This document shows, piece after piece, positions 13,168 through 24,119 of a stretch of DNA of 64,000 nt. The notes beneath the pieces are model-generated. The model was not told where the DNA came from, made no database searches, and saw only the letters and a list, made by a program, of their open reading frames with translations. Origin of the DNA: Diplolepis rosae (taxonomy: Eukaryota; Arthropoda; Insecta; Hymenoptera; Diplolepididae). The stretch spans positions 868,001-932,000 of the forward strand of contig JAPYXD010000744.1 in NCBI GenBank assembly GCA_030998225.1, given 5' to 3'. The translations under genes and the position numbers were made by a program. How positions within the stretch are numbered: the stretch's first letter is position 1; each line of letters opens with the position of its first letter.

Positions 13168-13862
13168 CACTGAGAGAAAGTATTAGTCGTGGTTACCCAT
13201 TTTTTTTTCGTAAAAAAAAAAGGTCACAAGTATGTTTTACTCTGCATCATCTAAATACCTTAGTCCTTACAGCTAGATTAACTGAGTAACAATGATTAAA
13301 ATTTTTAGTAAAACTTACAAAATCCGATTAGTTGGTCCGTTTTTGTAGCCGGGACTATTTTCATGTATTCCCACATTGTATCGATCTTATAATAGAAGTT
13401 ACCAATATGTTTTTGTAAAACTTACTAATTGCGTTAATTGCTATTACTATTTGTCCAGTTTAGTTATTACAAAAATATATATTTTTTCGACATAACGGAG
13501 AAGAGTTGTATTCAAAACTATTCCAATATCTTAATTAGAAACTGATGAATTTTTTTATCCGTACATGATTAAAATAGTAATCCCAACTTTTAAAAAAATG
13601 TCAAATCTAATTGGTCTGTACAATTATTTCTTGAAGTTTACTATTACCAGAAATTTATAATTACACGAAATATTGCATATGGAAACAAAATATTTACATT
13701 TCTCAAACTAAATGGATTTGATCAATTTTACAAAAAAAAATTAGTAGCATACTTAGTTCCATGAACTTTTGAGCATTGGTAAGTTTTACAAAATTTTTGG
13801 TACTTTGTTACTATATAGTTTTGACCTTTTAGTCAGCACAACTAATAGGATTTCTCTCAATG
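13168..13862. mobile_element. MITE with CACTGAGAGAAA-type ends and TA duplication (695 bp)
   Basis: The left end CACTGAGAGAAAGTATTAG and the right end CTAATAGGATTTCTCTCAATG are imperfect inverted repeats, with TA outside both ends (13166-13167 and 13863-13864). There is no coding capacity. It abuts the previous MITE through one shared TA. Confidence 0.7.
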
Positions 13863-14069
13863 TAGCGTGAAAAATTAGTTCGCAGAAAATTCAAATGGTT
13901 CATTATAATATAAAGTGACATGTTTGATAACATGTCTGCTATTATATTGACCCAAAATTCACAGAATTTTTGTTAATTTCTCATTTTTTTGGCATTGGGT
14001 CAGTTTCTTTTTATTTTTTTCTATTAAAATTATCAATGTTATTTATAATAAAAAACGCAAAAAAGAGAA

Positions 14070-14110
14070 GGCAAACGTTTCGGCCACATATGGGAGCCCT
14101 CTTCAGTGCC
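14070..14110 (-). ncRNA. Hammerhead-ribozyme-like motif
   Basis: Read on the minus strand: CTGAAGA, a weak G/C-rich stem II, then GAAA followed by CGTT. Stem I is GGCA/TGCC. The CUGANGA...GAAA core and the two-base stem III (ACGU) match the minimal hammerheads known from Penelope-like retroelements. Stem II contains a mismatch or bulge, so activity is uncertain. Confidence 0.5.
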
Positions 14111-14381
14111 ATAAATTAAAAGATTAATAAAAAAATAAAAAAACAAATAAAAACTCAGGCCTGTTTGTTTACAAATTTCTAAGTTTTTCGTTCATTTTAT
14201 TCGGTTTTCTATATACAGTGAATTCTACATATTTTTTCCAATTCGTGTGTTGCTTACTGGACTTCTTCATTTTGAATTGCAAGCGATGAGATAAGTTTTT
14301 GAGTTTCATAATTATCCTTATTTTAACTATCTTCTACATTTTTATCTTTTACGAAAATTTTGAATTAATCTTTTAATTTAT

Positions 14382-14422
14382 GGCACTGAAGAGGGCCCCC
14401 GTATGTGGCCGAAACGTTTGCC
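14382..14422 (+). ncRNA. Hammerhead-ribozyme-like motif
   Basis: This is the inverted partner of the motif at 14070-14110, with CTGAAGA, an irregular stem II, GAAACGTT and a GGCA/TGCC stem I. It lies in the right arm of the same element. Function is inferred from family knowledge only. Confidence 0.5.
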
Positions 14423-14538
14423 TTCTCTTTTTTGCGTTTTTTATTATAAATAACATTGATAATTTTTATAGAAGAAAATAAAAAGAAACTAACCCAATGC
14501 CAAAAAAATGAGAAATTAACAAAAGTTCAATATAATAT

Positions 14539-15052
14539 TGTGTTGAATTTTTTTTTTTTAAAAGTATATAATATTCTTAAAATAAATTCCTACTTTTTCA
14601 TATATTTTTGGTCACCAGTAAATAAGGCTTGCAATTGATTCTGCTACAAAATTCATTATATTTCACAAAGTGTCACTTTTCTATACTTAATACTTTATCG
14701 CAAATCCTTTCTTAAGTAGTTTATCGGGGTCAAAATCCCAAATGATTTCACCGTATAAAAACAGTATAATCTTGAAAATTCTCTTATGTTCATTAAGCAG
14801 AAACGGCGTAAAAAAATTCTAGTTAAAATCATTCGCTATTTCAATATTTTTCTGAGGAGAACACAGCTTATAAGTAATCATGACTAGACTGTCACTAAAT
14901 TGGCTTAATTCATCTAATCTAAACTAAGATAGTATTTCATAACCAAAATAAAAGAAATTTAAATCACGTCACCAAAAATATGTTGAAATATTCAAACTGA
15001 CGATTCATTCAACTTTTCTTCTAGACTATAGTCTCTTTGATTTCAGTCTTAT
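14539..15052. other. AT-rich spacer with no gene recognised
   Basis: No coding or structured feature could be supported between the Penelope-like element and the following LTR. Confidence 0.4.
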
Positions 15053-15272
15053 TGGATTATGCTAGAATGACGCAATCGTATTAATATTTAAGTGTTGTGT
15101 TGTTCTCATTCTATGGTAGCAACAATGAATAAGCGTATGGAGAAATGCGTTGTATAAATAAAACTTGAAAAGCCATAAAACTAAATGTGAGATCTTTTGT
15201 ATTATATTATATGTATGAGTAAGGGCCAATATGCATACTTCTTTCTTACGAATCTTTAATCTTCAACGGTCA
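15053..15272 (+). repeat. LTR-like repeat, shared with 48356-48595
   Basis: About 220 bp starting TGGATTATGCTAGAATGACG and ending GGTCA, with internal AATAAA signals. A very similar copy lies at 48356-48595 at the 3' end of a Ty3/gypsy remnant. The TG...CA ends, poly(A) signals and position in the second copy make this an LTR. Here it is solo or at the edge of an old element. Confidence 0.6.
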
Positions 15273-15273
15273 C

Positions 15274-15660
15274 GTTATAGTGTATGGAAGTTAAGATTAT
15301 GCACTCTTTTGAATGAACTTGACGTGATTAAAGTTATTGATGAAGAGATACCAGCTGAAAGAGATGATAGTTGGAAAAAAAACTAATCGAATTTCTAGAA
15401 GTGTAATTGTGGAGTATTTGTCAGATTCCTTGATTCATTATGTGTTGGTTTAATTCGTCGAATTAATGTATATTGAAAAATAATCTCTATATTTTGAACA
15501 GTATGTGTGTATCCAAATCAATCTGTAGAGATTTTCACTAGAAATACTTACACGTTTCTGATTTAGATATAATCTATAAACGTAAAAGTCTCGCTACTAA
15601 ATTGGCTCTACGAAAGAAATTGTTTGGATTGAAATTACATAGGGGTTAAAGACGTTATAA
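15274..15660 (+). pseudogene. Copia Gag remnant
   Basis: The frame reads TLLNELDVIKVIDEE followed by RDDSWKK and, after frameshifts, LATKLALRKKLFGLK. These are the opening and middle motifs of Ty1/copia Gag polyproteins. The region is frameshifted and interrupted by a 46-bp sequence (15516-15561) that also occurs in the NRAMP intron. Confidence 0.5.
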
Positions 15661-15689
15661 GAACGGTGAAACGTCCAAGGATAAGATGT

Positions 15690-17027
15690 AAACAGCCTAA
15701 TATTTTGTTAGACTTGATAATAGCAAAGAAAATTACAGGGCAAGCAGAACGCGCCACACGATATCTACATATCGATTCTTAAGAGGATCTGTTAGACGCT
15801 TTGAGGCAAAACCTCATACAAACCCGCTCCATTTTAGCGCTTTAATCAAAATTGGAATCGCGTAAAGAGGAATCGACAGAAGCAGTACAAAACTTCACCT
15901 TACGCTTTAGACAAATAATCAACGAAATTAATTATGCAGTACTAGCACAACACACAAACCCCATGGAAAAGCGCTTGAAAATTAAACTAGAGGAACAGGA
16001 ACACGCAACTGAGACGGAGATGTGGCTTAAGGAAACGCAACCGACTCGAACGAGCACATTACCACCAAGACCAACGACCAAATTTATCTCTAGACTACCA
16101 CCGTCCCCCGGTACTAACGCAAATACGAGCGAAGCAAAGTCATTAAATCAAACGTTGCTATTGATAAACCGTTCCAAAATGACATGCCACAAATGTGGCA
16201 AAATCGGCCACTTTTCATCACAATATGTGATGAAAAAAAACAGTAAACATGCAAAAAAACAGTACCAGATGCAATTTCTAAAATAAAAGATGGTTTTGCA
16301 TAAGTTCCTATCCTGAATTATTTAAAAAATCCAACACCAATTACCACCAACATCGAGTATGAGGAAAATCAAGCAATACGTTCCCGATACGCAAACACTT
16401 CTTCGAGAGAGGGTGATTCATGGCGCAGACTGCAGGAAATTTTGAACACATTCAAATTAAACCATGTAGAACCAGAGCAAAAAGAGCTTATACAGCGACT
16501 AATCACGAAATACCAAAATGTATTTTCCCTCAAACTCGGAACCTCTCCCATGCACCAATCTAACGGAACATGAGATTGTGCTAAAATCAGGAAAAATAAT
16601 AAATTTAAGATCACATAAAGTACCAGAGAAGCACAGAGATTTCTCGCTTTATAAAACCCAAAAACTATTAAACAAAGGTATTATTAGGGAATCCTAATCC
16701 CCTTTCAACCCACCTTTATGGGTCGTCCCTAAGAAAGGAAATAAATTAAGAATAGTCATAGATTACCGTAAAATCAACGAAGACACCGATAAAGACGCAT
16801 ACCCGTTACCCGTCATAATAAATGACATATTGGATCAGCTCGGTAAAGCAAAGTTCTTCTCAACTTTTGATCTTTCAACTAGATTGCACCAGATCCCGAT
16901 GAAAATGTCCACTTCCCAGGGACATTTTGAATACGATAAAATGCCCTTCGGATTGAAGAATGCTCTAGCAACGTTCCAAAGTATGATGGACAACGCGTTC
17001 CGAAGCTCTATAGGTACTAAATGTTTT
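15690..17027 (+). pseudogene. Ty3/gypsy Gag-Pol remnant, 5' part (Gag, zinc knuckle, RT up to the YMDD site)
   Basis: A Gag frame at 15852-16286 ends in the degraded CCHC knuckle CHKCGKIGHFSSQY, where the last cysteine is tyrosine. Reverse-transcriptase pieces follow in two frames: LRIVIDYRKINEDT, AYPLPVI, FSTFDLSTRLHQIPM and KMPFGLKNALATFQ, as in 17.6/mdg1-type elements. Several stops and shifts mark it as dead. The RT breaks off at 17016-17027 inside a 12-bp target duplication and resumes at 26046. It was split by the 9-kb nested insertion. Confidence 0.85.
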
Positions 17028-17116
17028 AAATTTCAAAGTGACATGTTTGATAACATGTCTATTATTGTATTGACCCAAATTCATATAATGTTTGTTCATT
17101 TCTTTGGCATAGGGTC

Positions 17117-17742
17117 TGTTAAGACTAGAAATAAAAACATATTTTGTACTTATAGAACTAAGCATAAGTTTACTAAATTCACAGATGTTATCTTTCGACA
17201 AGCAACTTGATTTATTAGTTTCCGAATTTCGAACAAGACAATTTTGTATCCATAGTATTCTTTAAGTGACGAATGTTATTTATGAGCGTACGGGATATTC
17301 TGAGCTTGAAAGGCGGATTCAGAAGAAGACCGGACTCAGTATACAGCATTTTGGGAACACACAATAAGACATAAAAAAAGGGTCAGTGCGATGTACTTCC
17401 CTCACAACTGGTATCCACGTGACGATAGGCCTACGCAGCTATGCGATCTAAGGGTTGGCGTAGACTGGTCGGCGTGAGAAAATTCTCGTCATAAACAAAT
17501 CTCACCCCACCTACATATTTTCAGTGACTTGTGATTGCCACGGCAGTTTCCGAATGGTCGAAAACTAGAAGTGTCAGCTTGACTACGCGACCGAAAGGGT
17601 CAACTGAAAATTACATCTCCGGGCACAGTTCCGACGACAAATTGTACTTTCAAAATTAATTTTTATATTAGTAGAAATCATTTAAATTATAGAACTTTAA
17701 ACACAGAATCTTGTCATTTATTTATGAACCCAAGATTCAACA
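17117..17742 (+). repeat. 5' LTR of the BEL/Pao element (626 bp)
   Basis: It starts TGTTAAGACTAG and ends GATTCAACA, just before the primer-binding site. The TGTT...AACA ends are short inverted repeats. Bases 17117-17682 match 23554-24119 with no difference that I could find by eye. Confidence 0.88.
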
Positions 17743-17744
17743 TT

Positions 17745-17762
17745 TGGTCCTTCGAGCCGGAT
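17745..17762 (+). other. Primer-binding site of the BEL/Pao element
   Basis: TGGTCCTTCGAGCCGGAT follows the 5' LTR by two bases. It begins with TGG, as expected for a site complementary to the CCA end of a tRNA. The identity of the tRNA was not determined. Confidence 0.7.
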
Positions 17763-18358
17763 CTTAACCGGGTAAAAACAAAAATAATTGTGATTTATTG
17801 TGCAATTGTGTTTCATGTAACATTGAATTTAACAAACAATCATGTTTGAACTTTGAACTTTGAACTTGGTGACTAAAATTCAACTTGTGCAGTGGATTAC
17901 GTGTACTTGTGACTTGGACTTTGATACGTGCAGTGACTTTAGCAAATTCTTTCATTGTGACTTTAAATTCAATTTATGCAGTACTCATTACAATACTTGG
18001 TGACTCTATACTCCATATTATTGGACAGTTTTACATTGTTTGTGACTTTGAACCTAAAATACTGTGAACTCGTGCAGTATTTTACAACGTTTGTATTTGT
18101 GAAGTGCAATATTTTTATATTGTGATTGTATTGTAGATCATTACAATATAATATACATTATTACTAGGACTTTCATCATTTGAATCATCAAAACTGTAAA
18201 GCAGCATCCTGGTCCAGCAGTGTATACTTGAAGACAAGGGCTCGCAACGGCAAGCAATCGTGGATTTAAGCTGACGATACATTAGATTATAAAACGGTAA
18301 GTCTTCAATATTTCCCTTATTCATAATCCCTTTCAAACAAGCTTCTGTTTTGTGTAAA

Positions 18359-21300
18359 ATGGAAGGGTTAAAGAGGCAACGTGCGACTGTAAAAGGGGGT
18401 CTTACGCGTTTTATAAATCAACTTAAGTCAAACGAGTTCAAAGACAATGTCTCAGGAATCAAGGTAATACTTGAAAGAAACGAATCTCTTTTTGATAAGT
18501 TTGACATTATACAGACTCAAATCGAAGAATTAGTGACAGAAGAGGATGAAATTGACGAAGAAGCGCGACAGCGTTCCGGATTCGAAACAATGTACTATAA
18601 AACCGTAGCGGACGCTCGTACGGTGATTGAGCGAGTGCAACAAATTCGCACTCCGTCAATTACACAGTCACCCTCTATACGTGAACAAAATGAGGGCACA
18701 ATACGTAATAATGGTGTTAATTTACCAAAACTCAACGTTCCAAAATTTAATGGTAATTACAGTTATTGGGTTAAATTTCGCGACTCATTCACATCAATGA
18801 TTGATAACAATGAATCAATCAGTAACGTAGAAAAATTTTATTATTTGGACGATGCACTATCAGGCGAAGCAGCTCGGGTTATTTCAGCATTAGGGATATC
18901 AGAAGAAAATTATACAATAGCATGGAATGCCTTAAAAGCTCGCTACGAGGACGAGAACGATTTAATACACCATCACGTATCAGGGATTTTTGAAGTACCA
19001 GCAGTAACGCGTAACTCATACTTTGAACTTCGTAATTTGGTCGATAAAGTTACTTTACATTTAGCTTCATTAAAATCATTGAAGGAGCCGACAGATCAAT
19101 GGGACACGCTAATTATATATTTATTAACTTCAAAATTAAATACAGCAATAAAAAACGAATGGGAGAAAACGTTATCGATAAAAACAGAAAGAACTACTTT
19201 GAAAACTATGCTCACATTTTTAGAAAGCCAGTGTAAATATTTGAATAAAACGACCAATAAAATTAATACATCAGAAGTTAAGGAAACCAAGTTTTTTGAA
19301 AAAAGCAATACTAATAAACGAGCCCATTTTCAACAAGGAACACATTTAAAAAATTATGCATTAACGGCTATTAGAAGTTGTATTTTATGCAAGGGGAACC
19401 ATTTGTTATATAGTTGTAATGAATTTTTGAAATTATCACCTTCATTACGGATAAGGAAGGTGCAAGAACTCAAGGTTTGTTTTAATTGCTTATCAAAGGG
19501 ACATGGTAATAAGGATTGTGAACGCGGACCGTGTAAATTATGTGGACGCAAACATAATTCACTCCTTCATTTAGACACACAAGATAAACCACAATCATCG
19601 ACGCAAGTTCCACTTCAAATCACTACATCAGGAGAGAATAATCTTCCACCGCCAGATCAGCAACAAAAAATTTATAGCACGCAGGCAGTTGAAGGTGCAT
19701 CATCGTACGTCTTATTAGGAACGGCTCTAGTTTACTTGTATGATCACAGAGGCAAGCAACACGAATGTCGCGCACTTTTAGACTCGTGTTCACAGCCACA
19801 TATTATGACTACAAGTCTGTGCAAGCGCTTAGGCTTGCAGCAAACAAGAGCGAACATTATGCTTTCAGGAATCGAACAAGGCAACCAAGAGGTAACGTTC
19901 AAAACAACCGCGAAACTAAAGTCACGTGTAACTGACTTTTCAACGTCGTTAACCTGCCTCATTGTCGATAATATTAGTGACAACTTGCCATCGAATCGCG
20001 TGAAGTCAGCAGGTATACAAATCCCTGACTCTATCACACTGGCAGACCCAACATTTGATCAATCACGACCAGTAGATTTGCTTATCGGAGCATCTCTATT
20101 TTATCATTTATTATGCGTCGGGCAAATTAAGCTAAACAAGGCTCAACCTACTTTGCAAAAAACCTTGTTAGGATGGATTGTTGTAGGTAATATTAACTTT
20201 CCTCCATCTGCGCAAAATACGAAGGTAATATGCAGATTAGTAAGAAATCAAGAATTAAATGAAAGTTTACAGAAATTTTGGGAGATAGAACATTGTTTTA
20301 CAAAATCGAACACACAGTGTCTATCAAAAACAGAATTTGCAGAACAACATTTTCAATCAACAACAACGCGAGATTCCGATGGGCGTTTTATAGTTAGTAT
20401 ACCGTTTAAGCACGAGCTTGCACAGCTTGGAAAGCTTGGAACTTCTAGAGATATGGCGTGTAAAAGATTACTCTCCATGGAAAAAAGGATGTCAAAAAAT
20501 TCAGAATTAAAAAATCAATATGTTGCATTCATGGACGAGTATGAGTCACTCGGGCATATGAGTGAAATTAAATCTGCAGAGCGTGATCAAACTAGCCCTC
20601 ATTTTTATTTGCCACACCATGCGGTGTACAAAGAAAGTAGCACGACGACAAAGTTGCGGGTTGTGTTCGACGGGTCGGCAAAGACAACAACCGGCTTATC
20701 ACTGAACGATGTGCAGCATATTGGGACTCCAATTCAAGACGATTTATTTTCTATCGTACTCAGATTCAGGCAACATCGATATGTTTTATCAGCAGACATA
20801 ACAAAAATGTATAGACAAATATTAATAAAGGGGGAAGAGCGATCAATGCAGCGTATTTTATGGCGTAAGGACAGCACTTTACCCATCAAGATATTTGAAT
20901 TAAACACCGTTACATACGGCACAGCATCTGCACCTTTTTTAGCTACTCGGTGCTTGTATCAATTAGGAATTGATAACGAGACTTTATTTCCAACGGCATG
21001 TAATGCAATCAAGCATGATTTCTACGTTGACGATTTGCTCACCGGAGCAGAAACAATTCAAGAAGCGATTAGCCTGCGCAACGAACTCAATCATATCTTA
21101 AAGACAGCAGGTTTAGAATTGCGTAAATGGGCATCGAATGATCCACGCATCCTCTCTGATAAAAATGGCCATAATAACAACGAGCCAATCTCAATTTATG
21201 GCGACAAGGACCCTAAAACATTAGGACTTGTCTGGGACCCACGAAACGATGAGCTTAAATACCGCATAAATATCATAGATTCGCACAAGGTAACTAAGCG

Positions 21301-23470
21301 AATTGTGCTGTCAATTATTGCGCAAATTTTCGATCCTCTGGGTCTTGTCGGCCCTGCCATAATTCAGGCAAAGGTAATCATGCAAAAACTTTGGAGCATG
21401 AATCTAGATTGGGATGAATCCTTGCCACAAGAGCTGCATTCATCGTGGTGCAATATTTATAAGGAAATGTTAAACATAAACAAAATCGTTATAAATAGAC
21501 ACGCACGTTCGTCTCATTATACAAAATTAGAATTTCATGGTTTTTGCGATGCATCAGAAACCGCATATGGAGCTTGCATATATATATGTTCAATTAATCA
21601 AAATGGTACGCGAAACACCCGATTATTATGTGCAAAATCAAGAGTTGCACCGTTAAAGGTAACTACAATACCGAGACTTGAACTATTGAGCGCACAGCTT
21701 TTAGCACAGCTTGCAAGTAAAGTTGCTCTAGCGTACAACACGTCTAAGGAACAATGGTACTATTGGTCAGATTCGATGGTTGCGTTAGCTTGGATAAAGA
21801 CACCATCAAATAAATGGAAAATTTTTGTTGCTAATCGAACTGTCGAAATCCAAGAATTGACCAATGAAAACTGGCAACACGTTGAATCAAAACAAAATCC
21901 TGCGGATTTAATATCACGTGGAATAAACGCAGAAGAATTAGCTACGTCACATTTATGGTGGAACGGCCCTCAGTGGCTTTCTGAAAATAAAAAATTATGG
22001 CCAGTTTTTAAAGATAGTAATAATATAATTAATCAAGTACCAGAACAGAAGAAATCTGCACTATCATATTTAATTGAACAAGAGGAAAATGAACAAACAT
22101 CAATACACAAATGTAAACTGTTTGATAGATTTTCATCATACACAAGATTAATTAGAACAACAGCCTTTGTTTTAAGATTTATCTCAAACTGCAAAAAATC
22201 AATTAATAAAACAAAAACCTTTATTGCAGTAAATTCAAACCGTATAGTAACGCTGAGCAAAGTTGCACCATTAAATACTCAAGAGCTTAATGAGTCAACA
22301 AATTTATTGATAAAATGCGCTCAAGCAGAAACCTTTTCAATAGAAATTTCAAAATTAAGGAATAATCAAGAATTGCATAAAACTAGTCATTTAATTCAAC
22401 TCAACCCCTTTTTGGATGAAGGAGGTTTATTAAGAGTAGGTGGACGAATATCGAATGCAAAAATTTCATATGATCAAAAATATCCAATAATTCTTGCATC
22501 AAATCATAAATTCACATATTTAATTATAAAAAATGAACATCACAGATTACTTCATGCAGGTTGTCAATCTGTATTATTTTCATTACGTAAACGTTTTTGG
22601 CCTTTATCAGGAAAGAACACTATTAAAAGGGTGTTGAAGAATTGCGTAACATGTTTTAAAGCAAAACCAGAGGATTTGCCTACTTACCTCATGGGAGAAC
22701 TGCCTGCAGAAAGAATAACACCTACTCGTGCATTTTTTAACTGTGGCATCGATTACGCAGGTCCGTTTTATATCAAGGAAAAAATTCGCTCTAAGATACT
22801 TATCAAGGTATATATTTGTATATTCGTATGTTACGTTACAAAGGCAGTACATATTGAACTCGCACGTGATTTATCCACAGAAGCATTTCTCAATTGTTTC
22901 AAACGTTTTATTGCTCGACGTGGCAAATGTAACAACATTTACTCGGACAATGGTTTAAACTTCGTCGGAGCAAGAAACGAACTCTATGAACTTTATGAAT
23001 TTTTGAAGGCAGACAAATTCCAAAACAGCATCAACGATTTTTTATCAAGTGAGCAAATAAAGTGGCACTTTATACCACCTCGCGCACCACATTTCGGAGG
23101 CTTATGGGAAGGTGCAGTAAAATCTGCGAAATATTATATGAAACGCGTCATAGGTAATACACAATTAACATACGAAGAGTTATACACACTTCTTACACAA
23201 ATTGAAGCTTGTTTGAATTCCAGACCTCTATCACCGTTGTCCAACGATCCAAACGACCTTTCTCCTCTCACACCCGGTCACTTCCTTATTGGAGACTCGT
23301 TAACAGCTTTTCCTCAGGCAGATTTAAGAGAGATCAACACCTACAGACTGGATCGATACCAACATTTGCAACAAATGTCTCAACATTTTTGGAATCGGTG
23401 GCAGACTGAATACCTGTCTCAATTACAAGGTCGTTCACGATGGAGTAAATCATCTCCACATATATCATAG
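18359..23470 (+). CDS. BEL/Pao Gag-Pol polyprotein, intact frame but truncated C-terminus (1703 aa)
   Basis: Single frame read from ATG 18359; an in-frame TTG at 18350 is not needed. Domains in order: Gag with DUF1759-like region (about residues 100-290), zinc knuckles around 375-400 (CFNCLSKGHGNKDC then CKLCGRKH), aspartic protease near 475 (LLDSCSQ), reverse transcriptase (LRVVFDGSAKT, then YVDDLLTG near 889), RNase H (FHGFCDASETAYGA), integrase zinc finger (HH...CVTCF) and DDE core (GIDYAGPF, YSDNGLNF, GGLWEGA near 1465-1585). The protease shows DSC where DSG/DTG is usual. The frame ends prematurely at SKSSPHIS; the normal continuation (KITPGTLVIIKED and onward) is absent here but survives inverted in the 3' LTR. 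The enzyme may still work, but the integrase tail is missing. Confidence 0.92.
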   Translation: MEGLKRQRATVKGGLTRFINQLKSNEFKDNVSGIKVILERNESLFDKFDIIQTQIEELVTEEDEIDEEARQRSGFETMYYKTVADARTVIERVQQIRTPSITQSPSIREQNEGTIRNNGVNLPKLNVPKFNGNYSYWVKFRDSFTSMIDNNESISNVEKFYYLDDALSGEAARVISALGISEENYTIAWNALKARYEDENDLIHHHVSGIFEVPAVTRNSYFELRNLVDKVTLHLASLKSLKEPTDQWDTLIIYLLTSKLNTAIKNEWEKTLSIKTERTTLKTMLTFLESQCKYLNKTTNKINTSEVKETKFFEKSNTNKRAHFQQGTHLKNYALTAIRSCILCKGNHLLYSCNEFLKLSPSLRIRKVQELKVCFNCLSKGHGNKDCERGPCKLCGRKHNSLLHLDTQDKPQSSTQVPLQITTSGENNLPPPDQQQKIYSTQAVEGASSYVLLGTALVYLYDHRGKQHECRALLDSCSQPHIMTTSLCKRLGLQQTRANIMLSGIEQGNQEVTFKTTAKLKSRVTDFSTSLTCLIVDNISDNLPSNRVKSAGIQIPDSITLADPTFDQSRPVDLLIGASLFYHLLCVGQIKLNKAQPTLQKTLLGWIVVGNINFPPSAQNTKVICRLVRNQELNESLQKFWEIEHCFTKSNTQCLSKTEFAEQHFQSTTTRDSDGRFIVSIPFKHELAQLGKLGTSRDMACKRLLSMEKRMSKNSELKNQYVAFMDEYESLGHMSEIKSAERDQTSPHFYLPHHAVYKESSTTTKLRVVFDGSAKTTTGLSLNDVQHIGTPIQDDLFSIVLRFRQHRYVLSADITKMYRQILIKGEERSMQRILWRKDSTLPIKIFELNTVTYGTASAPFLATRCLYQLGIDNETLFPTACNAIKHDFYVDDLLTGAETIQEAISLRNELNHILKTAGLELRKWASNDPRILSDKNGHNNNEPISIYGDKDPKTLGLVWDPRNDELKYRINIIDSHKVTKRIVLSIIAQIFDPLGLVGPAIIQAKVIMQKLWSMNLDWDESLPQELHSSWCNIYKEMLNINKIVINRHARSSHYTKLEFHGFCDASETAYGACIYICSINQNGTRNTRLLCAKSRVAPLKVTTIPRLELLSAQLLAQLASKVALAYNTSKEQWYYWSDSMVALAWIKTPSNKWKIFVANRTVEIQELTNENWQHVESKQNPADLISRGINAEELATSHLWWNGPQWLSENKKLWPVFKDSNNIINQVPEQKKSALSYLIEQEENEQTSIHKCKLFDRFSSYTRLIRTTAFVLRFISNCKKSINKTKTFIAVNSNRIVTLSKVAPLNTQELNESTNLLIKCAQAETFSIEISKLRNNQELHKTSHLIQLNPFLDEGGLLRVGGRISNAKISYDQKYPIILASNHKFTYLIIKNEHHRLLHAGCQSVLFSLRKRFWPLSGKNTIKRVLKNCVTCFKAKPEDLPTYLMGELPAERITPTRAFFNCGIDYAGPFYIKEKIRSKILIKVYICIFVCYVTKAVHIELARDLSTEAFLNCFKRFIARRGKCNNIYSDNGLNFVGARNELYELYEFLKADKFQNSINDFLSSEQIKWHFIPPRAPHFGGLWEGAVKSAKYYMKRVIGNTQLTYEELYTLLTQIEACLNSRPLSPLSNDPNDLSPLTPGHFLIGDSLTAFPQADLREINTYRLDRYQHLQQMSQHFWNRWQTEYLSQLQGRSRWSKSSPHIS

Positions 23471-23553
23471 AATAACATATTTGGTAATTATATGTAATAA
23501 AAAATTTGCGTAAACAACCTGGATTGAAAGATACTCTTTCAAGGCGGGCGGTA

Positions 23554-24119
23554 TGTTAAGACTAGAAATAAAAACATATTTTGTACTTATAGAACTAAGC
23601 ATAAGTTTACTAAATTCACAGATGTTATCTTTCGACAAGCAACTTGATTTATTAGTTTCCGAATTTCGAACAAGACAATTTTGTATCCATAGTATTCTTT
23701 AAGTGACGAATGTTATTTATGAGCGTACGGGATATTCTGAGCTTGAAAGGCGGATTCAGAAGAAGACCGGACTCAGTATACAGCATTTTGGGAACACACA
23801 ATAAGACATAAAAAAAGGGTCAGTGCGATGTACTTCCCTCACAACTGGTATCCACGTGACGATAGGCCTACGCAGCTATGCGATCTAAGGGTTGGCGTAG
23901 ACTGGTCGGCGTGAGAAAATTCTCGTCATAAACAAATCTCACCCCACCTACATATTTTCAGTGACTTGTGATTGCCACGGCAGTTTCCGAATGGTCGAAA
24001 ACTAGAAGTGTCAGCTTGACTACGCGACCGAAAGGGTCAACTGAAAATTACATCTCCGGGCACAGTTCCGACGACAAATTGTACTTTCAAAATTAATTTT
24101 TATATTAGTAGAAATCATT
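23554..24119 (+). repeat. 3' LTR of the BEL/Pao element, interrupted
   Basis: This is the copy of the 5' LTR up to GAAATCATT. The remaining 60 bp found in the 5' copy are not present; an inverted integrase segment follows instead, and then the five terminal bases CAACA at 24734-24738. Confidence 0.85.

Larger units (their letters stand above)
13912..14525. mobile_element. Penelope-like non-coding element with inverted hammerhead-bearing arms
   Basis: Two inverted arms (about 13972-14131 and 14377-14533) each contain the block running from GGCACTGAAGAG to GAAACGTTTGCC. The outer end carries the hairpin GACATGTTTGATAACATGTC. Thirteen-base near-repeats (TTCATTATAATAT at 13899-13911, TTCAATATAATAT at 14526-14538) flank the element and fit the 10-20-bp TSDs of Penelope-like elements. 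No reverse transcriptase is left. Related copies lie at 17028-26045 and at the window's right edge. Confidence 0.6.

Noticed and set aside
16830..17210. A 126-aa plus-strand protein continuing past 17027
   Set aside because: Only the first part is Ty3 RT. After 17027 the frame runs by chance into the inserted Penelope-like and BEL sequences.
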